Shown here piece after piece: positions 33,336-43,187 of a stretch of 64,000 nucleotides of DNA (positions within the stretch are counted from its first letter, which is position 1; the number at the start of each line of letters is the position of its first letter). The stretch is from Megascapheus bottae (lineage: Eukaryota; Chordata; Mammalia; Rodentia; Geomyidae): positions 55,308,358 through 55,372,357 of the forward strand of contig JANJXV010000004.1 in NCBI GenBank assembly GCA_024803745.1, written 5' to 3'. Position numbers and translations under genes: made by a program. The notes beneath the pieces were generated by a model that had not been told where the DNA came from, made no database searches, and saw only the letters and a list, made by a program, of their open reading frames with translations.

Positions 33336-33781
33336 AATGAATGTGAAGATTAAAAAAAATCAAAACAAAAAAATAGAAAGTATTTTGAACCAAATGGAAA
33401 TTCTAGAATTAAATATTTATATGTATACATATGAAATAAAACTTCACAGGTGAGTTTAAGGGATTAGAAATGATAAATGAACTAATATGTTAATATGAAC
33501 ATAGGTCAAGAAGTTATCCAATCTAAAACAGAGAAGGAAAAATGAAAAAGTTAAGTCAGTCTCAGGGACTTGTGAGAAAACAGGGAATAATATTTAAACC
33601 TGTGTATACATGAACCAAAATGCTGAAATTCAAAACCCAAAAGAAAATTTTCTAAAGCAACAAACATAAGAAAATAACGAATATGTTCAAAGTGAACTGT
33701 ATATATGCATGTGGGAATTATGCTAGTTGAAAAATAAATTTTTTTTTAAATTTAAAACAGCACCAAAGAAAACAATAAAAC

Positions 33782-34003
33782 CAAACACTAGTGAGTCACA
33801 CTGGAATTCCTAGCTGCTGAGGAGGCTGAGATCCTGAGAATTAAAGTCCAAGGCCAGCCCGGGCAAAAAAAAAGTCTATTGAGACTTTATTTCCAATATA
33901 GAGAGCAAAAAGTAGGGATGGAAACATGGTTCAAGTGGCAAAGTGCCAATCATGGAAGAATGAAGCTTTGAGTTCAAATCTTAGTACCACCAAGAAAGAA
34001 AGC
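33782..34003 (+). mobile_element. Old 7SL-Geo SINE
   Basis: Diverged left half (CTAGCTGCTGAGGAGGCTGA) with an A9 stretch, and a Geo half (ATGGTTCAAGTGGCAAAGTG). It is inserted in the old L1M relic. Confidence 0.82.
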
Positions 34004-34343
34004 AATGATACAGATGACAGCTAACTTCTCATGGGGGGGAGAAAAAAAAGCTGTCAGAAGAGAGTGAAGCAATATTTATAAAGGGTTGAAAGAAAAAATT
34101 TAAACCTGGGACTGGAATTTTATATCTAGTAAAAAGATCCTTTGAAATTAAAGGCAGCCTGAAGACAGTTTCATATAAATGAAAACTAAGAATGTTTGTT
34201 GTTAGCACTATAAGAAATGCTTCCGAAAAAGTGTTTTTCAGACTAAAGAGAAATTATAGCAGATGGAAACTTGAATCTTCTGAAAGAAACTCCACAAATG
34301 GCAAATATGTGGGTAAATATAAGAAACCATCCTCTCTTATTTT

Positions 34344-34548
34344 CTTGGAGTTTGGCCTAGTGGTAAGTGCTTGCCTAGCATGCATGCAGACCCGGGTTTG
34401 ATTTCTTGGTACCACATACATAGAAAAAAAGAAAAAAAAAAACTGGAAGTGGTGCCGTGGCTCAAGTGGTAGAACTCTAGTGTTGAGGAAAGGCCAGGGA
34501 CAGTGTTCAGGCCCTGAGTTAAGGCCCCATCACTGGCAAAAAAAAAAA
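34344..34548 (+). mobile_element. IDL-Geo SINE
   Basis: ID-like half (GGAGTTTGGCCTAGTGGTAA), an unusually long A-rich linker, Geo (GTGCCGTGGCTCAAGTGGTA) and an A13 tail. Confidence 0.92.
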
Positions 34549-34560
34549 AATGACAATGTT

Positions 34561-34784
34561 GACACGATGATGCCTACCTGTAATCTTAGCAACCACAGGA
34601 GGCTGAGATCTGAAGATCACTGTTCAAAGCAAACCTGGGCAGGAAAGTCCTTGAGACTCTTACCTCCAGATAATCACCCAAGAGATGTGGCTCAAGTGGG
34701 AAAGTGCTAGCCTTGAGCACAAACGTTCAAGGATAAAACCCAAGCCTTGAGCATAAGCCCCAGGACTGGCACACACAGAAACAT
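34561..34784 (+). mobile_element. 7SL-Geo SINE with 12-bp target-site duplication
   Basis: Left half, shortened linker, and Geo half (GATGTGGCTCAAGTGGGAAA) ending GGACTGGCACACACAG. AATGACAATGTT at 34549-34560 and AATGACAGTGTT at 34785-34796 flank it. The site lies just after the A tail of the upstream IDL-Geo. Confidence 0.92.
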
Positions 34785-34910
34785 AATGACAGTGTTATAT
34801 GACAGAGTTTATAGCACACAAATATAGAATACATATAACCCCAAGGAGTACAAAGAGGATGTTGAGATAAAAGCTTAGGTGGCTAGTGTCAGAGGTTCCC
34901 TAAGCAACTT

Positions 34911-35163
34911 TTTTTTTTTAAGTGCTGGTACTGGGGCTTGAACTCAAGACATGGGTACCATCCTTGAGCATTCTTCCTTTTTCACTCAAGGCCAGGCCAG
35001 TGCTCTATCACTTGGGATATAGTTCCACTTCCAGCATTTTAGTGGTTAATTATAGGTAAAAGTCTCATGGACTTTGCTGTCTGGGTTGACTTCAAATCAT
35101 GATCCTTAGATCTGAACCTCCTGAGTAGTTAGGAGTACAGGCCTAAGCCACCAGAGCCTGGTC
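34911..35163 (-). mobile_element. 7SL-Geo dimeric SINE
   Basis: Poly-T tail, a Geo half with a small insertion, linker (AGTGGTTAATTATAGGTAAA), and a 7SL head ending GCCACCAGAGCCTGG. Confidence 0.88.
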
Positions 35164-35164
35164 G

Positions 35165-35277
35165 CTTTTCTTTCTTTCCTTCCTTCCATCCTTTCTTTCC
35201 TTCATATTCCATCCTTTCCTTTCCTTTCCTTTCCTTTCCTTCCTTCCTTCCTTCCCTCCATCCTTCCTTCCTCCATT
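35165..35277. repeat. (TTCC)n/(TTTC)n microsatellite
   Basis: About 110 bases of TTCC/TTTCC repeats with a few CATCC and ATATT interruptions. It borders the 5' head of the minus-strand SINE rather than its tail. Confidence 0.92.
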
Positions 35278-36279
35278 ATACAACTTACCTCCACTTAAGT
35301 ACTTAGCTTAGTGAATGCACACATGGAACTATAAAGACCAACGGTTCAAATGTTCTGGCTCCCTGCCACATTCCCTCAAATCTCTTCCCACAAGGTGTCA
35401 TCTTTCTTACCTCTGTAACTGCAGATCACCTTTCCTACCTCTCCTTTTCCTACCTCCCCCGTCCTCTGTGTCCCATCACTATCTTGAAGGCTCTATAGAC
35501 ACCACTGGCAAAGGCCTATTTGGAGGAATAGTTGAATCTCTCCTCAAAGCTGAAAATAATTGAACAATTAACTCAATTAATCTAAGAGATGAGGGGCTGA
35601 GAAAGACAAAAGAAAGCAAATAGGAGAATAGAGTTCCTCGCTGAACCCAAATGAAAACCGACACTGCTTACTTTCCATTCAAATTCCACTTACCCCTGCA
35701 GGCCTGTAAATAGTCATAGAATCTGCCTAAGAAATTTCTAGGACTTTCGGTTCCAACTTCCTCTGGTTCTGCAGCCTGTGTAAGAGAGCTTCAAAGACTT
35801 TCCCCAGAGCCATTCCAGCAGCGCTGAGTCCTAGCAACAGCCCAAGGCAACCTCACGTGTGAAGACAGTGGTGAGAGCCTTCAACCAAGCATGGCTGATT
35901 AAGAGGTGCAGGGGAGGGAAAGAGGAGCGAGCTCTGAAGATAAGTTAGTTAATTACCGCAGGGTGTACAGTTAGGGAAACATCAAAAGCCAACAGCATGA
36001 AGGGCTTTTTGATCTCTAGTTCAACATTCTTTCAAGTTGTTCCCTTTAGCCTGCCTGAAAAGTTTTTGCTTCTTTCCATGTTGATTTTTAGGGAGAATTC
36101 TAGTAAGAGTGATCTGCAAGACACATGAGCTCATTGAAGGGGCTAGCAGGAAATTGACTGGAACATCATCTTGGTCATAAGGGCCTCCCTACATCTCAGC
36201 ATTAGAAGGCTCATGTCCCAGCTCCAAGAGAAAGCAGAATCACAGCTTTCTTTTTAGGAAGAGTTGTGTACCAAGAAAT
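35278..36279. other. Unique non-genic stretch
   Basis: About 1 kb of balanced composition with no repeat recognised. It includes TTAGTTAATTACCGCAGGG near 35944. Short frames (82 codons at 35315) are not recognisable. Confidence 0.45.
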
Positions 36280-36612
36280 CTGAACAAGAAGGTCCAGAGC
36301 GGTTTGACTGGTAGTAGTCAAAAACGAGAGACAGCTAAAATATCCTGCAGCAGTAGAATAAACACGCTGATGGGTGTCCACTCCATGGAATATAATATAT
36401 CTATGAAAATAAGCAAAGTAAAGTTCTACGGAACCATAAACTATAGGCAACAAAAATGAGAAAAATCAGCAGTGAAATAATTGTGGGATCCCATTATATG
36501 CATGAATTTATATGCATTTGAAAACATGCCAGACCAAATGATTTCTAGATGAATGCTTAGATACTAAAACATAAGGAGATGTTCAGACACAATCACATTA
36601 AAATCAAGGAGG
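36280..36612 (+). mobile_element. Old L1M ORF2 3'-end relic
   Basis: ACAGCTAAAATATCCTGCAG, then CACTCCATGGAATATAATAT and GATCCCATTATATGCATGAA follow the order of the end of ORF2 in old L1 families (plan of AACCTAAATG, CAATGGAATACTA, GATTCCATTTATATGAA). It is highly diverged. Confidence 0.65.
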
Positions 36613-36613
36613 A

Positions 36614-36822
36614 AGCCAGACCCCCATGGCTGGTAATCCTTGCTACCCAGGAGGCTAAGATCTGAGGATTGCAGTTGGAAGCCAGCCTGTACAGGAAAGT
36701 CCATGAGACTCGTGTCCCATTGACCACCAGAGTCAGAAGTGGCATCTGTGGCTCAAGTGGTGAAATGCCAACCTTGTGCAGAAAAGCTCACAGCTCAACT
36801 TTCAAGCCCAAGACCAGCAAGT
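36614..36822 (+). mobile_element. 7SL-Geo dimeric SINE
   Basis: Left half (GCTACCCAGGAGGCTAAGAT) and Geo half (CATCTGTGGCTCAAGTGGTG). The tail lacks a pure A run, so it is older. Confidence 0.82.
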
Positions 36823-38394
36823 GCCTCCACTCCAGAGAGTAAAAAGCAAGGAGGTAAAAGACCAGGAAGGGAATGATGGAAGAGGGATGTATTCTGAAAG
36901 GAAGAAATAGATATTGATATTCGAGGTGTTTACTGATCTGTTTCTTTCTCCTCTGATCATTTCCATCACTATCACATTTCATAACTCTAAAAAAAATTGG
37001 TATTCAAGAAAAGTCTAGGAATGATTAATCTAAGAGAAAATGGAGTTTCCAAAAAGGATAAAGGAAAGCAAAAGTCTGTTCAGCTGTTGCCGTGCCTAAT
37101 AAAGCTGCAAATCCAGCCCAAACCCACAGGCTGTCAGACTGACAAAGTGTGAGCTTAATGTAGGCAGTGCGAATGAAGCACTGAGCTCTGTTTTACAAAA
37201 ATGAAATCTGTCTTTCTGGCAGGCCACCCTTCACCCAGCCAGCACCCTCCGGGGCGCCCCGCGGTGGGTTCTTGTCCACCCAGCGCGGGGAGGAGCGGTT
37301 TGCTCTTGCCTCCTTTCACCTTTGAAGGTGCCAGAAAGCCTGAATGGAAGAGCGCCTCCCTGGTGCCAGAAGAGGAGGCTGTAGCGCTGCCTAGAGACAA
37401 AGCTGTGCAGAATCCGTGCTTCCCATAGAGAAGTTGCTTTGAAAGCCTTGGGTCCTGCCAGGGCCCTCTGTGCCTCTGTGATTCCCAGTGTGTGATGCTG
37501 GGCCATGCTTTTCGATTGTTCTCAGGCTCTGGCTGTGCTTGCTTCCCAGAGCCTCCAGCTGAGCTCTGAAACACTGCAGATGAAACAGTGTCACGATTGA
37601 CACAAAATGCTGGGAGATTCGGCTGAACGTGGACCTGACTGGCCCCCGACTGACTTCAATGGGGGAATCAAGGAAGTCCTCATCCCTGATTTAAAAAAAA
37701 AAATGTGTTTGGTAATTTTGAACAATTAGACCCTTCTCCACAGAAGCAACAAAATAGCTTCTGTTCTTTCTCTCTCTTTTTTTAATTTTTTTTTTAACAT
37801 CCAAATTAGAGATTCCAAAAATGCCATTACAGAAGCAGAATGGGAAGGAGCAGATGACAGACAAGCCAGCTAGGAGCCAGGTCAGTGCACACACAGACAT
37901 GCATGGTCCAGACATAGCTGTCCTGTTATACCCTTGGCTCTGCCCTCCTCCTGGTATCTTGCACTCCTGTCTGGTGCTGGAACTGTTTGTACTTCCCATT
38001 AACCTCAGCTCCTGCATTGCTGGGCTCTAGTCCTCTGGAGGATGCATCCCTTTGACCTCCCTGCCTGCCCCTCACTGCCTTGACAAGGCCAGTTGGATGT
38101 AGGCATGCGTGGATGAGGGCTATGGGGATAGTGTAAGAAATATAAAGGAAGAACAGAGATAGAAGTAGAAGGACAGAGCACAGCCTAAGGAAATGTGAAG
38201 ACAAGAACAGTGGGGTCCTCAAATCCCTTTTTGTGCCATCAAAACTCACATGGATTTCCTAGGGTCAGTCCTAATGAATGGGGGGGTGGAGGGGAGTTGA
38301 GGTGCTGATGGAAAAAAGTACGTTCTCAGGTAAAAGGAAGACCTACAAAGAAAGAATTCTCCCTCTTCCCCCCGCCCCCCACCCTGCCTCTCTG
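36823..38394. other. Unique stretch holding a GC-rich island
   Basis: No SINE for about 1.6 kb. Overlapping open frames on both strands (up to 139 codons at 37155-37574 minus) occur because the sequence is GC-rich. No frame stands out or resembles a protein I know. Confidence 0.5.
37205..37445. promoter_or_regulatory. Small CpG-bearing GC-rich island, possible regulatory element
   Basis: About ten CpG dinucleotides fall within 240 bases, in a window where CpG is otherwise rare. The core CCGGGGCGCCCCGCGG contains the perfect palindrome GGGGCGCCCC. No TATA box, initiator or adjoining gene can be identified, so the promoter or enhancer reading is inference from composition alone. Confidence 0.3.
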
Positions 38395-38571
38395 GAAAGT
38401 CTTGAACTTAGGGGCTCTATTCCTACGCCTCTATGTGCTCAAGGATAGCATTCTACCACTTGAGCCACAGCGCCACTTCCAGTGTCTTCTGTTTATGTGG
38501 CACTGAGCAACTGAGCCCAGGGTTTCATGCATGCTAGGCAAGCACTCTAGCACTAAGCCATATTCCCAGTC
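38395..38571 (-). mobile_element. IDL-Geo SINE
   Basis: Geo (ACTTGAGCCACAGCGCCACT) and ID-like half (TTTCATGCATGCTAGGCAAG), ending CCCAGTC. AAGAATTC occurs just before (about 38351) and just after (38573) and may be the duplication. Confidence 0.88.
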
Positions 38572-39148
38572 GAAGAATTCATTTTTGCAAATGCAAGATG
38601 TGGTAAGGAGAGGGAGCTGAGTCACAAAGCATCATCATACAGCCTCTGGGCAAATGGACCCTTTCTCTCTATTCTGGCTACTATGGAAACAGAATCCAAG
38701 CATTCCGTATCCGCTGTCACTATCTCAAGAAACCAAACAAACAAACAAACAAAATGAGCAGAATTGTCTTTGTTTTTTCCTACATGTCTAAGACAAGTCT
38801 CACCAAGACTGAAAAGGGACCCTTCCTCAGGATGGCAGAGAGAAGCAACTTCAGACGCCATGAACAACTTCTGCCTGTCAGCTTCATGAGAGCAGACTTC
38901 CCAGATGAAGCCACCCAATTGGAAATAGATGGGGAAACCTCCAGAAAGACATAACCCACCAGAATGTAGGTCTGAAGATAACATAGTACTGATTTCCAGA
39001 AAGTATTGGAAGGTGTCAACTGTTACTGACCTGAGGGTACAGGCTGAAATTCAGGAGCACCACATAGGGAAATGATCCCTTCCCCTTAAAACTTGGCTTT
39101 AACAAAATGAGACTATTGAAAGAATACAAAGAAAACTTTTAGAACTCT

Positions 39149-39150
<2 letters not shown>
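38572..39150. other. Unique non-genic stretch
   Basis: Open frames on both strands (120 codons at 38622-38984 minus, 79 and 66 codons overlapping) are mutually overlapping and unrecognised. Contains a short CAAA repeat near 38735. Confidence 0.5.

Positions 39151-39196
<46 letters not shown>
39151..39196. repeat. (CA)n microsatellite
   Basis: About 22 pure CA units. The 120-codon minus frame at 39139-39501 runs through this tract and a SINE and is not a gene. Confidence 0.96.
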
Positions 39197-39199
<3 letters not shown>

Positions 39200-39335
39200 C
39201 TTTGATCTCTGCTTCTGTCTGCACTCTCTGTCCCTTCTCTCTCACTTCCTAGTTTATTCACTTTGCACATATGAGCTGAGCTGAACATGAATGTAAACAT
39301 CTGATTTTCTCTGTCCATTTGTTTTGTATGTATGT

Positions 39336-39560
39336 GCCCGTCCTGGGGCTTGAACTCAGGGCTTTGAGGACTTGGGGTTTTTTTGCTCAAGGCCAGTGCT
39401 CTACCACATTGAGCCACAGCACCACTTCCAACTCTGTGTGTGTGTATGTGTGTATGTGTGTGTTTAACTGGAGATAAGAGTTTTGCCCCAGCTGGCCTCA
39501 AACCAGCATCCTCAGATCTCGACCTCCTCAGTGTTAAGATTACCCATCAGTGCCCAGCTG
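39336..39560 (-). mobile_element. 7SL-Geo SINE with (TG)n in its linker
   Basis: Geo (GGGGCTTGAACTCAGGGCTT), then a TG/TATG run at 39433-39462 where the A-rich linker should be, then the 7SL half (CCTCAGATCTCGACCTCCTC). Confidence 0.87.
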
Positions 39561-40187
39561 ATTTTTTGTTTTCTTTTTGTTTTTAAGCTTACAGTGACAA
39601 TATTTTCATTTTTTTGAAAATCCCTCTAATGAGACTAATAAAAAGCATGAATTCCTATATGTATTCAATCTGCACTCAATCTGTTGCGATTTGTCATTTC
39701 AACACAAATAAAATTATGTAGTATATGAAGCCTCATATAGATATGTAGCTTTAAAATAATGGGTTATTTTATAGGTTTTTTTATTTTTAGAGAGGGTATT
39801 AAGGATAATTTTTATATTCTCCCTAAACACAGTAAACAGGGTCTTCTTAAAGTTTAGGTATAATGTGGAATCTAAAATCATATAAATGTACATATAAATG
39901 TACTTTTCTATTTTGGGGGGGTTTGTTTTTTGGGGGAGGTGATAGTTTGAAATTCACTATTTTATCTAGCACTTCACAAAGGTCTTTTACTCATGCAATT
40001 ATCACTTGGAAAACATTGGTTGGCTGAATTATATATCACATCTTCTCTCAGTTGCTGTATTTCACACGCATATATATTTAAAATTAAGGCTATCAATACC
40101 ACCACTGATCCCATCAGAAGCCTTTAAATATTGCACAACTGTGAGGCTCATGATCATAGTTACAAGCCTTTCAAAATTCTACTTTTC
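39561..40187. other. AT-rich non-genic stretch
   Basis: T-rich sequence with a G7 run near 39915. No recognised repeat or frame. Confidence 0.55.
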
Positions 40188-40255
40188 AAGGCTGGGTATG
40201 TGACTCTATGATAGAGTATTTTCTAGCATGCAAAATATCCTACATGTGATTCCCA
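40188..40255 (+). mobile_element. ID-like SINE monomer relic
   Basis: GGCTGGGTATGTGACTCTAT, then GATAGAGTATTTTCTAGCAT and GTGATTCCC follow the ID plan (A-box, B-box). There is no Geo half. Confidence 0.6.
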
Positions 40256-40441
40256 AAGTGGAAACAAATTCTACTTTTCATTTATATATTCAAGCTTTAT
40301 TATTGACACAAATGTTATTTGTTGTTTGCCTTGACATGATAAGAAAAGTTCCTTCCTTTTCAAGCAAATAGCTGCAGAAGTAGTTGGATGTGAAAAACTA
40401 TCATTTATCCTTCAAGGTGACATTACTGTCTGTGGGATAGA
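40256..40441. other. Short unique spacer
   Basis: Nothing recognised. Confidence 0.5.
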
Positions 40442-40473
40442 AGCCATTTGGTTATTTTATTTTATTTTATTTT

Positions 40474-40658
40474 GCCTGTCCTGGGTTTGAGTTCAACCTG
40501 GGCACTGTCCTTGGACTTTCTCAAGGCTAGAGCTCTACCACTTGAGCCTCAGCAACACTTCCGACTTTTTTTTCTATGTATGTGGAACCCAGGAATCGAA
40601 CTCAGGTCTTCGTGCATGCTAGGCAAGCACTCCACCACTAAGCTAAACTCCAGGCCCC
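40474..40658 (-). mobile_element. IDL-Geo SINE with 12-bp target-site duplication
   Basis: TTTTA-rich tail, Geo (AGCTCTACCACTTGAGCCTC), and an ID-like half (GGTCTTCGTGCATGCTAGGC). GCCATTTGGTTA at 40443-40454 and GCCACTTGGTTA at 40659-40670 flank it. Confidence 0.93.
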
Positions 40659-40851
40659 GCCACTTGGTTAGTTTACACCTCAAGCAGTGAGGCAAGCAGT
40701 GTTGGCAGACCCAGGCTTCGGTGCTCAGGAGATGTGAGGCCTGCATACTGACCATTTTATCACAAAAAAATATTGGCAAGTCACAATCTCAAGAGTCAAG
40801 ATGGAATACAATTTATAACTTTCAAGACTTCACCAAGCATATTCTTTCTCT

Positions 40852-41060
40852 TTTGTATATTTTATTTTAACCATACAAAAGAATTTCATTGTGCTATTTC
40901 CATATATGAATATAATGTATTTGAATCAAATTCACCCCCTATCTCTGAAGAACATTACCATCAACATCATCATCTTCATTATTTTGGCAGTACTAGGGTT
41001 TGAACTCAGGGTCTCATGCTTGCTAGGTAAGGGATTACCACTTGAGCCATGCCTCTAGCC
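40852..41060 (-). mobile_element. Old L1-type relic with adjoining ID-like monomer
   Basis: Left part: ATACAAAAGAATTTCATTGT and CAAATTCACCCCCTATCTC, as at 31085 and 47620. Right part (40985-41060): GTTTGAACTCAGGGTCTCAT and TGCTTGCTAGGTAAG, the reverse complement of an ID monomer. Confidence 0.55.
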
Positions 41061-41249
41061 CTCTAGATATTATTCCTTAATGAAATGATAGCTTTTGATT
41101 ATGTGTGTGTGCATGCACATGTATATGTGTGTATACGTGTACATGTACAGTAGTAAATATAAAGACTACAATGAATGCTACTGCCTTATGTTAAAATGCC
41201 AGTATGATTTCTCATCATTGATGTCACAGCATTAGTTAAAAAGCATGGG
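41061..41249. other. Short unique spacer with TG/TA run
   Basis: An imperfect TG/CATG tract at 41104-41150. Otherwise nothing recognised. Confidence 0.55.
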
Positions 41250-41372
41250 AAAGGGAAGTAGCACTGTGGCTCAAGTGGTAGAGTGCTAGCCTTGAGCTGA
41301 AGAGCTCAAGAGTTCAGGAACAGCACCCAGGCCCAGAGTTCAGGCCCCACTACCAACAACAACAAAAAAAAA
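41250..41372 (+). mobile_element. Geo half-element
   Basis: CACTGTGGCTCAAGTGGTAG, then CTTGAGCTGAAGAGCTCAAG and GAGTTCAGGCCCC with a CAA/A tail. The left monomer is absent, so it is 5'-truncated. Confidence 0.82.
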
Positions 41373-41403
41373 TGCATGTCTACAACTTTCCATTTTTCTG
41401 CCC

Positions 41404-41512
41404 CAGCCTCAAGAGGTAAAGTGCCAGCCTTTAGCAAAAATGCTAAGGGAAAGTACCCAAGCCATGAGCTCAAGCCTGAGTACTGGTACACACACACACA
41501 CACACACACACA
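41404..41512 (+). mobile_element. Geo half-element ending in (CA)n
   Basis: CCTCAAGAGGTAAAGTGCCA, then GCTCAAGCCTGAGTACTGGT, followed by about 13 CA units from 41487 in place of the A tail. Confidence 0.75.
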
Positions 41513-41623
41513 AATATACTCTTCAGTACTACTATAAAAATAAAAATTGTTTCAATTTTGAGGACCCCTCTGACAGTCTCAGGGATCCAAATACCAAACT
41601 TTGAACACAGTTACAATTTTATT

Positions 41624-41803
41624 ATTGTTTATTTTATTTTATTTTGTCAGTTGTGGAACTTGAACTCTGGGCCTGGGCACTGTCCCTGGGTCCTTCAACT
41701 CAAAGCTACCACTCTACCACTTGAGCCACAGCACCACTCCCAATGGTTAATTGGAGATAAGAATCTCACATACTTCAATGCCTGGGTTGGCTTTTCTTTT
41801 TCT

Positions 41804-41835
<32 letters not shown>

Positions 41836-41837
41836 TT
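41624..41837 (-). mobile_element. 7SL-Geo SINE, first unit of a two-SINE cassette
   Basis: TTTTA tail, Geo (GGAACTTGAACTCTGGGCCT), linker (ATGGTTAATTGGAGATAAG), then the 7SL half breaks off after GCCTGGGTTGGC. A TTTTC/T-rich run (41793-41837) that is the tail of the second SINE follows immediately. Confidence 0.88.
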
Positions 41838-42063
41838 GTCGGTTGTAGAGCTTGATCTCTGGGCCTGGGTGCTGTCCCTGAGCTCTTCAGCTCAATGCTA
41901 CTGACCTACCCCTTGAGCCATAGCACCACTTCCTGTTTCTAGTGGTTAATTGGAGGTAAGAGTTTCACAGACTTTAGTGCCCGTAGGGCTGGCTTTGAAC
42001 CACAATCCTCAAATCTCAGCCTCCTGAGTACTACGATTACAGATGTGAGCCACCTTACCCAGC
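41838..42063 (-). mobile_element. 7SL-Geo SINE, second unit of a two-SINE cassette
   Basis: Complete Geo and 7SL halves to the head GCCACCTTACCCAGC. TACAATTTTATT lies at 41612-41623 before the first unit and again, exactly, at 42064-42075 after this one. Neither lies between the units. Confidence 0.9.
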
Positions 42064-42378
42064 TACAATTTTATTTTTAATTCAAGCAATTAATCAACTC
42101 TCTTGGTCTGGTTTCCACACAGAAAAATCTGTCAGTCAACTTGAGCTAGGTGTCTGCTGAAATGGGCAAATCTGTCAGAGCTGAGAAGGAGGATAGGGTA
42201 GAGCTAAGAGACCCACAAATTTTCACAAGACTTGGAGTCACCACGGCATGTATTTGGACCTTCCCCAGAACACTATTCACAGTTGAAGTATGTACAAACT
42301 TTTATAGATTCCTGGGTGTTTTTGTTGTTGTTTGTGGAGGATTTTTTGTTTGTTTTTCTCCTTTGTTTTGTTTGTTTT

Positions 42379-42556
42379 TGCATGTCCTGGGGCCTGAATG
42401 CAGGGCCTGTGCGCTGCCCCTGGAGCTTCTTTTGCTCAAGATAATGGCCCTACCACTTGAGCCACAGAGCCACTTCCAGCCTTTTCTAAGTGGTTTATTG
42501 CAAGTAAGAGTCTCACAGACTCTATTAGCCACAATCTTCAGATCTCAGTCTCCTGA
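42379..42556 (-). mobile_element. 7SL-Geo SINE, head truncated
   Basis: Geo (GCCCTACCACTTGAGCCACA), linker, then part of the 7SL half (TCTTCAGATCTCAGTCTCCT). The 169-codon plus frame at 42150-42659 reads through this SINE and is not a gene. Confidence 0.85.
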
Positions 42557-43015
42557 AGATTCTCAGTTGTTTTTAAACCCCATACCTCATTCAAACCCTC
42601 CAACAGCCCTGCAACATAAACATCAGACCACCATGATGAAAGAACAGAAAGAGGTCTAATAACCTGCACAATCAGGAAGAAAAAAGAAGTGTCCAAAGGT
42701 CCACCTTCTGATTTTAGGTGCAGTGGTCTGTCATGCCTTGGTGCCTTTTTGGAGGACAGGTAAAGGACAAAGACTTAGAACTCCCTGCCTAGACCTTATC
42801 ACTATGAAAAGAAAATTGAGCAGAAGAGTAAAGGTTTCCTACTTTTCCTGAGCTCTGGGCAACCAGATGCAGAGAAGACCCTAGGATCTAACTAATCCTC
42901 ACCCTATAATGTTGGCCACTCCATCACCTCTCACAGGAACAAACCTGACTTCTTTCTACACTAGATTGCTACCAGTAAAGCGCAACCTTATATGGAAAAA
43001 GAATGTTACTTTTGC
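42557..43015. other. Non-genic stretch
   Basis: Nothing recognised. Confidence 0.55.
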
Positions 43016-43187
43016 CCAGAGCCCATGGCTCACATCTGTAGTCCTAGATACCCAGGAATCATTTATAGTTGGGTGTGGTAATACATGCCTGTAATCCCAG
43101 CAGTCAGGAGCTGGGGCAGAAAAAATGGAAAATTGTAGGCTTGCATGGGCTACATAGCAAACATTTATAAGCAAATAAACAAAAAGA
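43016..43187 (+). mobile_element. 7SL head fragment followed by a B1-type SINE
   Basis: 43016-43060 is a short 7SL-Geo-type head (CCCATGGCTCACATCTGTAG). From 43068 a separate B1-like unit begins (GTTGGGTGTGGTAATACATG, CCTGTAATCCCAGCAGTCAG, GCATGGGCTACATAGCA). It has the standard rodent B1 3' part and no Geo half. Confidence 0.7.

Larger units (their letters stand above)
31640..34343 (+). mobile_element. Old L1M/HAL1-type 5' and ORF1 relic, multiply interrupted
   Basis: Three blocks are collinear with the 5'/ORF1 part of old mammalian L1. Block one (31640-32305) includes CACAGGGACTAAGTCCCAGA and TTTGCTCAAAAATATGAGG. Block two (about 33336-33780) includes AAATGGAAATTCTAGAATTA and TTATCCAATCTAAAACAGAG. 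Block three (34004-34343) includes GACAGCTAACTTCTCATGG, GAATTTTATATCTAGTAAAA and TATGTGGGTAAATATAAGA. All frames are broken. A young L1, two nested SINEs and another SINE split the blocks, and an IDL-Geo ends the third. Confidence 0.75.

Noticed and set aside
37155..37574. 139-codon minus-strand frame
   Set aside because: Several frames on both strands are open together because the segment is GC-rich. The peptide is low-complexity (Gly/Ser/Pro) with no known motif.
38622..38984. 120-codon minus-strand frame
   Set aside because: Overlaps other frames on both strands, passes through a CAAA repeat, and resembles no known protein.
42150..42659. Longest open frame (169 codons, plus strand)
   Set aside because: It runs through an antisense 7SL-Geo SINE, has no recognisable domain, and overlaps another open frame in the same region.
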